Below are positions 25,138-35,006 of a DNA stretch of 64,000 bases, one piece after another (positions within the stretch are counted from its first letter, which is position 1; the number at the start of each line of letters is the position of its first letter). The DNA is from Myxococcaceae bacterium (GTDB taxonomy: Bacteria > Myxococcota > Myxococcia > Myxococcales > Myxococcaceae), in contig JAEUJQ010000012.1 in NCBI GenBank assembly GCA_016793095.1, positions 1-64,000 of the forward strand. Direction: 5' to 3'. The position numbers and the translations under genes are program-made. A model generated the notes under the pieces. The model had not been told where the DNA came from and did no database searches. It worked only from the letters and a program-made list of their open reading frames with translations.

Positions 25138-26901
25138 ATGCCTCCTGAGATCGCCGCGACTCTGCCGACAGCTACTCCGACAGACGAGGCGTTCACCGCG
25201 CAGTGCGACGCGGACTACGTCTCGGCCGAGATCACGGCAATCGCCCACCTTGGCTCGGAGGCCGGCACCCTCACACACCTGCTCGCGGTCGTGGAGTTGC
25301 TCCACGGCGAGCTTGAGGCCAACCCGCTCATCGGCCTTGGGCCGAAGGCTGGCGGCTATCCCCGCAGCGTGGATCTCGGCAAGCGCGGAGGGAGAATTCT
25401 CCTTCAGAAGTGGACGAGCCCCGTGCGTGCAGCCTTGGACTGGTATCGCGGGTGCGCGGGCGGCGAGATGCTCGTTCCGGGGCCTCGCGCGCCGACACGT
25501 GTTCAGCTCGGGCAGCTCGGAAGCGACCCGCCGTGGCCGCACCTTGTCGTGGAGGTTGAAGACTTCTGGGAGCACTCGCAGTTCTGGGGCGACCGCCCCG
25601 GTGGCTCTCGCTGGCACCGATTGCTGCCATTGGTGCCGGTCGAGATCACCACCGGGTGGGAGGTTTCCGACTACGAGAAGGCGCGCGAATTCCTGATGGC
25701 CGAGGCCCACATCGACCTGCTGTCGCGCTCGACCCTCCTCGGCTCCTGCCACCTTCGTCTTCCGAATCCCGTCTACCGTCGTCTGCACCAGCACGTCGGC
25801 GACGACTGGAAGAGCATCACGTTCGAGGTCGTTCCGTTTCCGAACCGAGCCAACGAACCGCTGGAGCTGACGTTCTGGAACCGCCGCGCGTGGGGCGCCA
25901 CGGAGGTTCGCAGACTCCCGCTCCACGCCGGGCCGAACGTGTTGAACATCCCGGAAGGGGTCGAGCAGGTCGCCCATGCCGTTGTTTCACCGACGCGTGG
26001 GCTGCTGGAGCAGTCCGAAGTGGCTGGCTTCATCGCTTCGATGCGAGTCGAGATGAACTTGGTCACGGAGCAACGACGCATTCAGGGGCCGCCACGAACA
26101 GATGGAGGCGCTTCGAGAGGCCAAACGGTCGGCGTTGTCGGGCACAGCTCCGTCATGGAGATTGGAGACGCGCGACCCGTCGAGGCCCTTTCGCGGCTGG
26201 CGACCGACGAAGACCAGCAGAACGTGAAGAAGGCGTGGTCTCGACTCTCGGTTCAGTGGTTCGACAGGGACAAGACGGCCGGAACACAAGCCGTCAGGGA
26301 CATCATTGGAACCGCGAGCAAGCGGCTCCACCTTCTTGACCCCTACTTCGGTGCGAGTGACATCGCCTACGCGCTGGGCACCACTCGTCACGGGCTGCCA
26401 ATTCGCATTCTCACGTCTCACGACTTCTGCACGACGAGAAACGAGGACCTTGGCGTCGAGAACGGCGAGGTGCTCCTGCGGACGCTCGACACCGTGCTGG
26501 CGCAGGACTCTCGGTTCAAGATCGAGATCAAGGTCATGGCGGGCGGGAAGTCGCCGGTTCACGACCGATTCCTCATCGTTGATGACGCCGTCTGGTTGCT
26601 CGGGGCCTCGCTCAACGAATTCGGTAGCCGAGGGACGTTGCTGCTGCGACTGCCCGCGTCGCCGAAGGACCGAGAGGGCAGCGCACCCTCGTTCTCCGTG
26701 TCCAGAGACGTCTTCGACGAGCACTGGAGTCGGCCTCCGGGACAAAGCACTCCTCTTCGCGACTGGGTGAAGCAGCGCGCAGCCGACCGAACCGGGGCGC
26801 AGGTGCCACCGGCTCCGAAGTCGATCACCGACCGCGTCAACAAGACCAAGACCCTACTGGCCGAAGCGTTGCGGCGGATTCGAGAGGTGTGGCGTGCGTG
26901 A
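25138..26901 (+). CDS. PLD-like nuclease-type protein, possibly VPA1262 family
   Basis: A 587-residue protein with a large N-terminal domain (PLIGLGPKAGGYPRSVDLGK at about 61-80) and a C-terminal phospholipase-D-like domain at about 385-545. The latter has LHLLDPYFG and VHDRFLIVDDAVWLLGASLN, in which HDR replaces the classical HxK but the following D is kept. One PLD motif implies dimerisation. The N-terminal layout reminds me of proteins labelled VPA1262 in defence islands; this is from memory and tentative. The next gene overlaps by 8 bp, so the products are probably made together. Likely a nucleic-acid-targeting effector. Confidence 0.55.
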   Translation: MPPEIAATLPTATPTDEAFTAQCDADYVSAEITAIAHLGSEAGTLTHLLAVVELLHGELEANPLIGLGPKAGGYPRSVDLGKRGGRILLQKWTSPVRAALDWYRGCAGGEMLVPGPRAPTRVQLGQLGSDPPWPHLVVEVEDFWEHSQFWGDRPGGSRWHRLLPLVPVEITTGWEVSDYEKAREFLMAEAHIDLLSRSTLLGSCHLRLPNPVYRRLHQHVGDDWKSITFEVVPFPNRANEPLELTFWNRRAWGATEVRRLPLHAGPNVLNIPEGVEQVAHAVVSPTRGLLEQSEVAGFIASMRVEMNLVTEQRRIQGPPRTDGGASRGQTVGVVGHSSVMEIGDARPVEALSRLATDEDQQNVKKAWSRLSVQWFDRDKTAGTQAVRDIIGTASKRLHLLDPYFGASDIAYALGTTRHGLPIRILTSHDFCTTRNEDLGVENGEVLLRTLDTVLAQDSRFKIEIKVMAGGKSPVHDRFLIVDDAVWLLGASLNEFGSRGTLLLRLPASPKDREGSAPSFSVSRDVFDEHWSRPPGQSTPLRDWVKQRAADRTGAQVPPAPKSITDRVNKTKTLLAEALRRIREVWRA

Positions 26902-28855
26902 CGCACGCTTCGCGCAACCGGGAGCCGACACGCGTGCGGCGGCCTCGAAAGCGGCGGTTGAGCGCGTTCTGGAGGCCGCCATTGACCATGGCGATCTCGA
27001 CGCCCTGCTTCGGGAGTGGTGGGTAGAGGTACTCGCTCGGGACTCCGAAGGGGAAGCAGCCGACACCGAGAAGGTCGAACGCTTGCGGCAAAAATGCGCC
27101 ACGCTCTCGGGCGGTCAGGGAACGCTCGCGACGCACGCCAGCGGCGTGCTCCTGCGAGACGTAAGCGGGGCCGAGTACGGCGCCGGTGCGTACCTTCTGG
27201 GAGAGTCAGCGGCTGCCGCACTTCGGACGGGCGCGGACGGCGTCGTGGGCCTCGACCGGGCCGTTCAGTTCCTCTCCGAATGCTGGGAGGCAGTCGAAGT
27301 CCTGATCGAAGCGTTGGACCGCGAACCCCGCTGGCCCGCCAACCCCGATCTGCTGTCGTCGCTCCCGGCGACGATTGACAAGCTGGTGAGCGTTCGGTGG
27401 GGCCGCAGAATGCCGAGTGAGATTCTGCTGGAGGAAGAGGCAAAGGCGCGCGCGCGCGGCCTGATGGCCTATCTCTGGGAACGACACCACGAGCACGTCG
27501 ATCTGGTCCTGAGCGCGTGGGTCCGAGTCGCGTTGCTCGCACGACGCGACTGGGGCCCTGTCACAGAGGTTGCGGAACGCCTCCCCCTCCGAGAGCTACG
27601 AGAAGATCTCTGGCGACACCTCCATCTGCATGAAGACCGCGAGGCGATCCTCGCGCTCATTCGCGCAGCGCCGCCCGTCTTCCAAGGCGGCGGATGGACC
27701 GGGCGCACCGTTGGTCTTGCGGCTCTGGAGAAGGCGGTCACCCACGCCGACCAGTTGCAATGGAAGCTGGCTCAGCAAGGGTGGGCTTCCGAAGCCGCGA
27801 AGAACGCTGCCGCTGCCCAACTCGTCGCACTCGTTGATCATGAGCTTCCCGAGTGGTTCCGTCAGGTCGTGGAGGCCGCGCATTCGCGGCCCGACGGTCG
27901 GGCGCTGCTGCTGTTCTTCGGTGCCTCAATTGTGAGGGAGGCGCTCCGACCACGGATGAGCCATCGGCAGTGGTCGTCGGCGGACCTCGCCATCGCCGCG
28001 ATTCAGAAGGTCATTGTCCCGGCCCCAACGACCGAGGAGATGATGAGCGTGGCGCGTCTCGGCGTGCCGATAGGCTCGACCAAGGTCGACCGCGTCGTGT
28101 ACGTCGTCTCGGCCGCCGTCTTCGGTTGCGAGGCGCGATCCCTCTGGGCTTGGTATCGAACTCTCTTGACCGCGAGCGACGAGGATCTCTGCTGGCAAGC
28201 GAGAACGTGGCGGCGGTCGGCGTGCTACGACGCCATCGCTCACAGGCTCGGCGAACTACCAAAGCCCTTCGAGGAGTGGAGGGCCGCTTGGAGAAGCCTG
28301 TTCGTCACCGACCGCGAGCGCGCCCGGTTTGACAGCACAAGCCAGAGCGCGCTCCTTCCGAGCGCCCACCTGATTCGAGTTGGGATGGCGTTGCTTCGGC
28401 TCGCCCCCGCTCGTGAGGCTGCCCGTGAGTTCTACGGCGAGCTTCGCGCGAAGGTCCGGGGGCTCGTGAAGAACGACCTCCGTCTTGGGAGCCCTCTCCC
28501 GCGCGAGTTCCCGACTGAAGGCCTCGATCTCGCGCCGACCCTGCTGGGCGAGGGGTGGCCCAGCGCCTTTGGCGTCGAACGGTCGGCCCTCGCTTCCGCC
28601 GAAGTCAGGGTCTATGCGGCCAGCGCACTACTGGATGGTGGCGCACAGGTAGCCGCGATTGAAGCTGCTCTTGAAACGGCGCCCCACCGACTCGCCGACA
28701 CCGTCCACGCGGTCAAGGCGGAGCGCGACCGTGACGACAACCTCCGTCGGCATTGCGACAAGGTCTCGACCGCTCTGCACGAGCACGGAGGCGGAACAGC
28801 CGCCGACGGGTCGGGGGCACCGCCACCGCTAGCGACGGCTCTCCCCCCTGCGTGA
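26894..28855 (+). CDS. Large helical partner protein, function unknown
   Basis: A 653-residue protein, almost entirely predicted helical and rich in Ala, Arg, Glu and Trp, with no motif I recognise. The GTG start at 26894 overlaps the end of the PLD-like gene by 8 bp, strong evidence for coupled translation and a shared complex. A tail of about 35 residues at the C-terminus is Gly/Pro/Ala-rich. In context it is the likely sensor or adaptor of a two-gene defence unit, but that is inference from position only. It converges with the DUF2130-like gene across 48 bp. Confidence 0.55.
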   Translation: MRDARFAQPGADTRAAASKAAVERVLEAAIDHGDLDALLREWWVEVLARDSEGEAADTEKVERLRQKCATLSGGQGTLATHASGVLLRDVSGAEYGAGAYLLGESAAAALRTGADGVVGLDRAVQFLSECWEAVEVLIEALDREPRWPANPDLLSSLPATIDKLVSVRWGRRMPSEILLEEEAKARARGLMAYLWERHHEHVDLVLSAWVRVALLARRDWGPVTEVAERLPLRELREDLWRHLHLHEDREAILALIRAAPPVFQGGGWTGRTVGLAALEKAVTHADQLQWKLAQQGWASEAAKNAAAAQLVALVDHELPEWFRQVVEAAHSRPDGRALLLFFGASIVREALRPRMSHRQWSSADLAIAAIQKVIVPAPTTEEMMSVARLGVPIGSTKVDRVVYVVSAAVFGCEARSLWAWYRTLLTASDEDLCWQARTWRRSACYDAIAHRLGELPKPFEEWRAAWRSLFVTDRERARFDSTSQSALLPSAHLIRVGMALLRLAPAREAAREFYGELRAKVRGLVKNDLRLGSPLPREFPTEGLDLAPTLLGEGWPSAFGVERSALASAEVRVYAASALLDGGAQVAAIEAALETAPHRLADTVHAVKAERDRDDNLRRHCDKVSTALHEHGGGTAADGSGAPPPLATALPPA

Positions 28856-28903
28856 CCGGCCCCGCTCGTCGAAGGGCAGGTTGGGCACACCGTCCACCAC
28901 GCC

Positions 28904-30187
28904 TCAGGCTTGAAGCCTGCGAAGCGTGGCCGGCGCCACCTTGGGCGTCGAAGCGAGGATGTCTCTGACGCGACCGTCGATACCGGTGACCTCGCGCAGG
29001 ACGGTGGCGTAGTGCTGCTCGCGCGTGTTCCACCACGTCTCGTGGTGTGACCTCTCCTTTGCCAAGGAGTCCCGCAGCTCCTGCACCTTGTCGGTGACGC
29101 GCCGGATGGCGTTCCCGAAGTCGTTGCTGCGCAGGTACTCGTACAGCTCTGCGGTCTTCGCGGCCTTGCCGTCCTCCGACAGCCGCGCCTGCGCCAGCTC
29201 CACGATGGCCTTGCGCTGGATGCCCGCCAGCGACGCGGCGAGGTGCGGCTCGACCGCGAGCACGCCGTTGGTCACCACGAAGCCGGTGGAGCGCAGCGGC
29301 AGGGCGCGAGACACCAAGAGCCCGTGCCGGGTCTCGTGCAGGGCCATTGCGTCCTTGAGCTGCCGAGTGAACGCCTTCTGCCACGTCGCGGTGCGCTTGC
29401 ACTCGTAGATGATCTTCCCGACGGGCTTGCCGCCGCTGACAACGGTGTGAACGACATCACCTCCCTTGCCCCGATGCTCAATGAGGTCGGCTGGGAACTC
29501 GGCCTTGAGCGCGGCGACGAGCTGCTCCTCGCCCTCGGGCCCGAAGTGCGCGCGGTCCCGGCCGTCGGCCTTCAGCTTCAGCGCCTCGATGGTGCGCTTC
29601 CACTCCGCCTCTTCCCGTTTCCGCCTTTCGTCCATCACCTTCAGCTCGTTCTTGAGACCGTCGATCTGGCGCCGCGCGCGCTCCTTCTCCAGCCGCTGGG
29701 CTGCGCGCTCCCGCTGTTCGACGGTCTTCTCTGCCTCACGGCGCTGCGCGTCGAGCTGCCTCGTGAGATGCTCGATGCTCCTGTCGGCCTTGGTGATTGC
29801 CGTGCGGTACTCGGAGTCTCTCTTCTTCAGATCGGCGGCAGCCCCCTTTCGCGCTTCCCCCTGAGCCCGTCGCACCTCCGTCGCCAACTCCCGCTGGAAT
29901 CGCTGCCGGTCGGCCGTGGCCTCCGCCTGAAGGCGCTGAAGCTGCTTCTGCAAAGCCGCCATTGCTTTGGTGGCGGTGGCCTCCGCCTCCTTCCGCGCCG
30001 CATCGGCTGCGCGACGAACGCGGGAGGCGCTCCCTTCCTCGGCGGCCTTCATCCGAGCAACAAGCTCGTCGCGCTCCTTGTTGAACACCTTGTCGCGCGC
30101 CTCGCGGATGCGGAGCACGCGCTCGTACACCTCGCGCGTGAGCTGCGAGTCGCACAGCGGGCACCGGTTGTCAGACTGGGCAGCCAT
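28904..30187 (-). CDS. DUF2130-like coiled-coil protein with nuclease-like domain
   Basis: A 427-residue protein. An N-terminal CPLC...-type pair is followed by about 180 residues of charged coiled coil (about 30-210). From about 215 comes a compact domain with FGPEGEEQLVAALK, then GDVVH and IIYECKRT, a D-x(n)-ExK spacing typical of PD-(D/E)XK nucleases. This architecture matches DUF2130-type proteins. The start at 30187 is chosen for GGAGG seven bases upstream. It follows the small zinc-ribbon gene by 2 bp, and that pair is divergent from the PLD-helicase gene. Likely a DNA-acting component of the same defence locus. Confidence 0.65.
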   Translation of the reverse strand: MAAQSDNRCPLCDSQLTREVYERVLRIREARDKVFNKERDELVARMKAAEEGSASRVRRAADAARKEAEATATKAMAALQKQLQRLQAEATADRQRFQRELATEVRRAQGEARKGAAADLKKRDSEYRTAITKADRSIEHLTRQLDAQRREAEKTVEQRERAAQRLEKERARRQIDGLKNELKVMDERRKREEAEWKRTIEALKLKADGRDRAHFGPEGEEQLVAALKAEFPADLIEHRGKGGDVVHTVVSGGKPVGKIIYECKRTATWQKAFTRQLKDAMALHETRHGLLVSRALPLRSTGFVVTNGVLAVEPHLAASLAGIQRKAIVELAQARLSEDGKAAKTAELYEYLRSNDFGNAIRRVTDKVQELRDSLAKERSHHETWWNTREQHYATVLREVTGIDGRVRDILASTPKVAPATLRRLQA

Positions 30188-30189
30188 CG

Positions 30190-30558
30190 TCACTCCTCCC
30201 TCTTGCTGGGACGCTGGCGAGCGCGTAGCAGCAGCGCCTCAAGCTGGGCGGCACCGCGCTCCTCGCACCGGGGGCAGAACTTCTCCACGACCTCCTCGGC
30301 CCATTCGCCCCAATCACGCGGGTCGTTGCTTTCGAGAGCGGAGAAGTAGTCGGCGGCCTGCCCATCGGTCAGATCATCCACACCGTCTTCGCCGATGTCG
30401 GGCATCTGCAAGACCGTCCGCTCCACGAGTGCCCCGCTGCACGCTGGGCACAACTTCCCGCTCGCGTTCAAGACGTGGCGACGGGCCACGGTGTACGGCT
30501 CACCGGTCTTCGCCATCCGTTGCCGGATGAGCTGCTTCAGGTCTCTGTTGATCGTCAT
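30190..30558 (-). CDS. Small zinc-ribbon protein with TGEPYTVARRHVL motif
   Basis: A 122-residue protein starting MTINRDLKQLIRQRMAKTGE. The block RMAKTGEPYTVARRH is a short helical motif found in many small actinobacterial and myxobacterial proteins. CPAC and CPRC pairs at about 45 and 98 suggest zinc binding. The start at 30558 gives this conserved N-terminus; the longer open frame upstream is not protein-like. It ends 2 bp before the DUF2130-like gene, so both are co-transcribed, away from the helicase gene. Confidence 0.65.
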   Translation of the reverse strand: MTINRDLKQLIRQRMAKTGEPYTVARRHVLNASGKLCPACSGALVERTVLQMPDIGEDGVDDLTDGQAADYFSALESNDPRDWGEWAEEVVEKFCPRCEERGAAQLEALLLRARQRPSKREE

Positions 30559-30862
30559 GTTCGTCCTCGGTCCAAGCGAAGACACAGGCCCCATCCGCCT
30601 CGTGCCGTCGCCGGGCTGCGAGGTTGAACATCGACTACCAGCCCGAGGAGAGGACTCCCCTTTGCCGCCGGAGGTTGGCCGAGGATGGGTCGGCCGACGA
30701 CGGTCTCGCGCAGGCGGCGCGAACGGCACAATCTGGACGCAAGATGACGATGGAGTCAATGGGCACGCTCTGCCGCGCTGCCGGGTCCATTTCCATCGTG
30801 CTGCCTCGGATCGCCTCGGCGCTGGTCGCGGCAGCAGTGGTCATGCATGTTCCTCACCGGAG
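30559..30862. promoter_or_regulatory. 304-bp divergent intergenic region
   Basis: This gap separates the leftward zinc-ribbon/DUF2130 pair from the rightward PLD-helicase. It should contain both promoters. The helicase frame is open through it but has no acceptable start before 30863. I see no RNA gene. Confidence 0.5.
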
Positions 30863-33800
30863 ATGCTCGACTCCGACCAAGTGCCGCAAGCAGACGTTCC
30901 ACAGCGCGTGCTCGACCTCGTTCTCGGTCTTGCGCGCGGTGAACGACCTCAATGGGACCCTCGTGACGTCGCGTACTACCGCCAAGCCGCGCGCATTCTT
31001 GCGCTCCTCGACGCGGAGAACTCGCCGACGGCTGCCGGTCGCGCACTGGCGACGCTCTCGCCGAACGCGCAGCTCGCGCGGTTCGCGGTAGCGTTCGAGC
31101 TGAGCCCATGCGGGAAGGAGTGGATCGAATTCAGCAAAGCTCGAACCCTCCTTGAGGTGCAGGCAGCCACCGCCGGGGAGTTCCTGCGCGCGCGCGCACG
31201 AACCCTCCCGGAGACGATGGTGCGGCGCCGGCAGTCCTCCCTGCGGAAGTGGCTCGCTGCCGCTCAACAGCACCATCCACTCCGCCGCGCGGCGCTCGAC
31301 GAGACCGAGAAGCCCGAGCCTCTCGACCTCGAATCCGTCCCGGTACTGGCGAACTCGGAATCGGGAGCGGTGATTCAGCGCCTCTGCACGGGGACCCGGC
31401 ATCTCCGAGTCGCGACGGCCTACCTCACCATTCAAGGGTACGACGCCGTCTCCCGCAGGCTCAGCGAGTCGGAACTCCGACTGCTCATCGGGTCGGAGGA
31501 CGCGGTTCGCTCCATCCCGGACGTTCTTGAGTATCTGCTCGGAAGCATCAACCGTGGCGCACCGACCGATGAGAAGCAGCGGGGGATTCGCGGCCTCCGG
31601 GAAGAGCTGCTCGCCGGCACCGCGCGGGTACGCCTCTTCGACGTGCGCTACCACAAGCGCCTGCACGCAAAGGTCTACATCTTCGACCGCCGCGCCGCCT
31701 ACGTCACCTCGGCCAACCTCACCGGCGGTGGCCTTCGGGGCAACATCGAGGGTGGCTACCTCGTCGTCGTGCCCGCTCACATCGAGCATTACCGAACGGA
31801 GTTCGACGCCCTATTCGCCGACGGTATCGACCTCCTCGCGCCGCTCTTGAGCACACTTGAATCGACGTGGGCATTCCATCCTCCGGTCGAGCCATACCTC
31901 TTCTACCTGCGCGTGCTCATCGAGCTGTTCGGCGAGGTGCCCGAGCTGCCCGACGTGAACATCAAGCTCGCCGACTACCAGCGGATGGTCGTCGGCTCGG
32001 TCTTGCAGGTGCTTCGTGACGAAGGGAGCGGACTGCTCATCTCTCCGACCGGCACCGGCAAGACCATCATGGCGACGTACACGGCCGCCGCGTTGTTCCC
32101 CGGCACCGTGCGACGAATCTTCGTCCTGTGTCCGAACGAGTCCCTCGCCGCGCGATGGGAGTCGGAGTTCCGGAACTTCGGCGTGTCCTGCAAGGCCATC
32201 ACGCACGGTCTCCTCCAAGGCAAGGGCAAGCTGACGGGCTCGGGCGGCAGAGCCGAGTTCCTGCGCGAGCTGGCCGGCTCCACGCGCGCGACTGACCTGT
32301 TCATCGTCGATGAGTGCCATGCCTTCAGGAACCCGAAGAGCAAGGGGGCGCAGAAGCTAAGGGAGCTGCTCGCCGGGTCACCTGAACGCGGGAAGCCCAA
32401 GTGCCTGTTCCTCACCGCAACGCCGATGAGCGCGGGTCTCCACGACCTCAACAACCTCCTTTCGCTTCTCGGCCCCGAGGTTCTCGGTTCCCTCGCCGAC
32501 ATCGCTCGCAGTCGAAGAACGGTGAACGTCACACGTCCCTTCATCGAGGACTACTTCGGTGTCCAGCGAGAGAAGAGCCGCCCGCCGATGCTGGCGTTCG
32601 GATCCGAGGAGCGGAGCTTCCCAAGAATCCGTTCTCGAAAGGCCGTGTACCCATTTCGCATCTCCGCGCTCGTGGAGGCCATCAACCGCGTTCCCTACGT
32701 CGTCGAACGCAGCGCGCCTCCTCCCGCCGCCAGCAACCAGATCCTCTTGCCCGGCGTGCCGGCCGCCCCAGAGCGCGGCAAAGAGACCGCTGATCTCGGC
32801 CCGCTGATTCGACTGCTGCTCCTGCGCGCAGCCGAAAGCAGCCCTGATGCCCTCTCTCGGATGGTGGACCGGCTCACCGAGACTGCGAAGAACGCTGGCC
32901 TGCTGTCGCACGACGACTTCGCGCGCGCCATCGCCGCCGTGCGCGCGTTGGTGCCGGCGCCGACCAGAGACGCCAAGCTCGGATTCCTCGAACGCCAACT
33001 CCGCGACCGCGCGCCGGGCACCAAGGTACTCGTGTTCACCAACTTCATCGCGACGGTGGAGTACTTGCGAAAGCACCTCGGAGAGCGCCTCCCCGGCGAG
33101 CGCATCGACGTTGTGACCGGACAGGCTCGCGGGAAGGAGAAGAAGGTCATTCTGGAGCGCTTCGCGCCGAAGGCACAGGGGCGCAAAGGCCGTCCGAGGA
33201 AGACGGACATCGACGTGCTCATCGCCACCGACGCCATCGCCGAAGGTGAGAACCTTCAGGATGCCGCCGTGCTCATCAACTACGACCTGCATTGGACCCC
33301 GCTGCGACTTATCCAGCGGGTCGGCCGTCTCGACCGCCCCACCAAAGAGTACCGAGAGGTCTCGGTCCAGAACTTCCTTCCGGAAGGCACGTTCTTCGAG
33401 GACCTGCTCAACCTCTGGGGTCGCTTGAAGGACCGCTCGGCCCTCTACGATCAGCTCGCCAAGACTCAGGTGCTGGAGGAATCGGAGGCTGCTCCCGTAG
33501 ACGTGAATGAGCGCGACCACGGGCTGGTGCGGGGCATCTACGAAGAAGAGGACTACGAGAAGCTCCTCCGCGACTACCTTCCAACATCGAGCCACCTCGT
33601 TCACTTCGCGAAGGCGCGACCGGAGGAGATGAGCGCGGCGAGAAACCTGCCCACCGGGTTCCGGTCGGCCAAGGCGGCGGCGCAGCGAAACACCTTCGTT
33701 CTGCTGCGACACGAAGGCCAGTTCCACTGCGTCACGGAGAAGAACGGCGGCACACCCGCCTTCGAGTCATCGCCGGAGCACGCCTCTCATGAGGCTCTAC

Positions 33801-33970
33801 TGCCGATGATCGCGGCCGAAAACGGGGAGGCCGCTCCGCCAGAGCCGCTTGAGGCTGTGACGTGTCTTGGCGCCCTCGTGCGCGCGTGGGCTCACGAGAA
33901 GAAAGTGGACGCCGAAGACGTAGAGGTCGTGTGTTCGGAGGCGCTGGTGCCCGCGCCCACCGCTCTCTGA
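30863..33970 (+). CDS. PLD-domain SF2 helicase
   Basis: A 1035-residue protein. A phospholipase-D-like domain lies at about 175-340, with YHKRLHAKVYIFDRRAAYVTS giving a full HxKx4D motif at about 262-272. An SF2 helicase core follows: Walker A SPTGTGKT at about 394, DECH at 483, TATP at 519, and IATDAIAEGENLQ plus QRVGRLDR at about 795-825. The C-terminal 200 residues are unassigned. Such proteins are typical of phage-defence loci, where an ATP-driven translocase feeds a nuclease. The helicase order (PLD first, DECH type) differs from the COG1112-PLD fusion of Mokosh type II. The start has only a poor ribosome binding site. It converges with the WYL regulator gene. Confidence 0.85.
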   Translation: MLDSDQVPQADVPQRVLDLVLGLARGERPQWDPRDVAYYRQAARILALLDAENSPTAAGRALATLSPNAQLARFAVAFELSPCGKEWIEFSKARTLLEVQAATAGEFLRARARTLPETMVRRRQSSLRKWLAAAQQHHPLRRAALDETEKPEPLDLESVPVLANSESGAVIQRLCTGTRHLRVATAYLTIQGYDAVSRRLSESELRLLIGSEDAVRSIPDVLEYLLGSINRGAPTDEKQRGIRGLREELLAGTARVRLFDVRYHKRLHAKVYIFDRRAAYVTSANLTGGGLRGNIEGGYLVVVPAHIEHYRTEFDALFADGIDLLAPLLSTLESTWAFHPPVEPYLFYLRVLIELFGEVPELPDVNIKLADYQRMVVGSVLQVLRDEGSGLLISPTGTGKTIMATYTAAALFPGTVRRIFVLCPNESLAARWESEFRNFGVSCKAITHGLLQGKGKLTGSGGRAEFLRELAGSTRATDLFIVDECHAFRNPKSKGAQKLRELLAGSPERGKPKCLFLTATPMSAGLHDLNNLLSLLGPEVLGSLADIARSRRTVNVTRPFIEDYFGVQREKSRPPMLAFGSEERSFPRIRSRKAVYPFRISALVEAINRVPYVVERSAPPPAASNQILLPGVPAAPERGKETADLGPLIRLLLLRAAESSPDALSRMVDRLTETAKNAGLLSHDDFARAIAAVRALVPAPTRDAKLGFLERQLRDRAPGTKVLVFTNFIATVEYLRKHLGERLPGERIDVVTGQARGKEKKVILERFAPKAQGRKGRPRKTDIDVLIATDAIAEGENLQDAAVLINYDLHWTPLRLIQRVGRLDRPTKEYREVSVQNFLPEGTFFEDLLNLWGRLKDRSALYDQLAKTQVLEESEAAPVDVNERDHGLVRGIYEEEDYEKLLRDYLPTSSHLVHFAKARPEEMSAARNLPTGFRSAKAAAQRNTFVLLRHEGQFHCVTEKNGGTPAFESSPEHASHEALLPMIAAENGEAAPPEPLEAVTCLGALVRAWAHEKKVDAEDVEVVCSEALVPAPTAL

Positions 33971-33986
33971 CTGCTGCCGATCCCGC

Positions 33987-34910
33987 TCAGACGCGCGAAG
34001 TCGAGCGGCGCCTGTGGCGACCCGTAAGTGCCTTCGCCCGCCGAGCCACCTCCGCCCGCCACGCAGCAGGGCTTCGCAGCTCTGCATGTGCGCCCCACGA
34101 CATCACCCAGCCAACGAACTCGTGCATGCCGCTCAAGTGTGCCGTGAAGACGACCGCGCCGTCGTCTCTCCGGCGAAGCCTCTGTGTCGGGTGCCACTGG
34201 CGCTCCGCGATGTACGGGGCGATGACCGCGTCGAACAGCACCTCGACCCGCTCGGGCTTCCCGTCGACCACGCCGAAGCCAGTGCGCCGGACATTCTTGG
34301 GCCGGTTGAAGCTCTCGCCAAGGACCACGGCCTGCTTGATGAGGTGCGCCGCAAAGGTCGCCGGCCGCCGCTGCGGTGGGACACGCGCTTCGAGATACAG
34401 GAGGCCATCGAACAGCCGGAACCAGTACGGCTCGACCGTGTACTCGTGGTCCTCGTTGGCCGACCGGGAGCGGTAGCGGACCTTGCTGCGCCTCGATTCG
34501 AGAATGCCCTCCAGTAGGGCGTTCAGCACCGCCTCGCTCGGCGCGCGGAGAGCGCGAACGCCACGGTCCTTGAACACGGGACCGCGCCCCGCCTCGACCA
34601 CCAGCGACTCGAAGTCGGAGCGGAGACCAACCAGTCCCATCGGCGCCAGCGCGGCTCGCGCCGCGTCGAGCGCGACCGCTCCGCGCAAGCTCCTGCTTGG
34701 CTCGGGCGGAGCGCCGCGAACGAGGAAGAGGTTCGCGTTGCCGGCCCGTATCTCTTCCACCGGCACCCCCGCCCGCGAGAGGTCGTCGATGTCGCGCTGG
34801 GCGGTGAGCTTGCTCACCCCGAGGCGCTCGGCGACCTCCTTCAGGCGCAGGCCGTCACGCTGGGCCGCCAGCACTCGCCAGAGCGTGAGCTTCCGCCCGA
34901 ACTGAGACAT
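33987..34910 (-). CDS. WYL-domain transcriptional regulator
   Basis: A 307-residue protein with an N-terminal winged helix (LRLKEVAERLGVSKLTAQRDIDDL at about 22-45) and a WYL domain at about 145-245 (EYTVEPYWFRLFDGLLYLEA), plus a C-terminal WCX-like part. WYL regulators sense nucleic acid or nucleotide ligands and frequently control defence operons (BrxR and CapW are studied examples). It is divergent from the nine-gene run starting at 35007 across 96 bp, where an inverted repeat lies, so control of that run is likely. Sequence is full-length with no defects. Confidence 0.88.
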   Translation of the reverse strand: MSQFGRKLTLWRVLAAQRDGLRLKEVAERLGVSKLTAQRDIDDLSRAGVPVEEIRAGNANLFLVRGAPPEPSRSLRGAVALDAARAALAPMGLVGLRSDFESLVVEAGRGPVFKDRGVRALRAPSEAVLNALLEGILESRRSKVRYRSRSANEDHEYTVEPYWFRLFDGLLYLEARVPPQRRPATFAAHLIKQAVVLGESFNRPKNVRRTGFGVVDGKPERVEVLFDAVIAPYIAERQWHPTQRLRRRDDGAVVFTAHLSGMHEFVGWVMSWGAHAELRSPAAWRAEVARRAKALTGRHRRRSTSRV

Positions 34911-34937
34911 GACTACCTCGACCTTCCGACTGAGCGT

Positions 34938-34958
34938 CTACATCTTGGCCGTTTGTAG
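34938..34958. promoter_or_regulatory. Inverted repeat in WYL/DnaE-like intergenic region
   Basis: CTACA (34938-34942) and TGTAG (34954-34958) flank 11 bp, midway in the 96-bp divergent region. WYL regulators often bind such dyads next to their own gene. The arms are short, so chance occurrence is possible. Confidence 0.3.
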
Positions 34959-35006
34959 CCGAAGACCGCATCGGAATCTGAAGCGGTTGTCGCCTACGAC
35001 GGTCAC

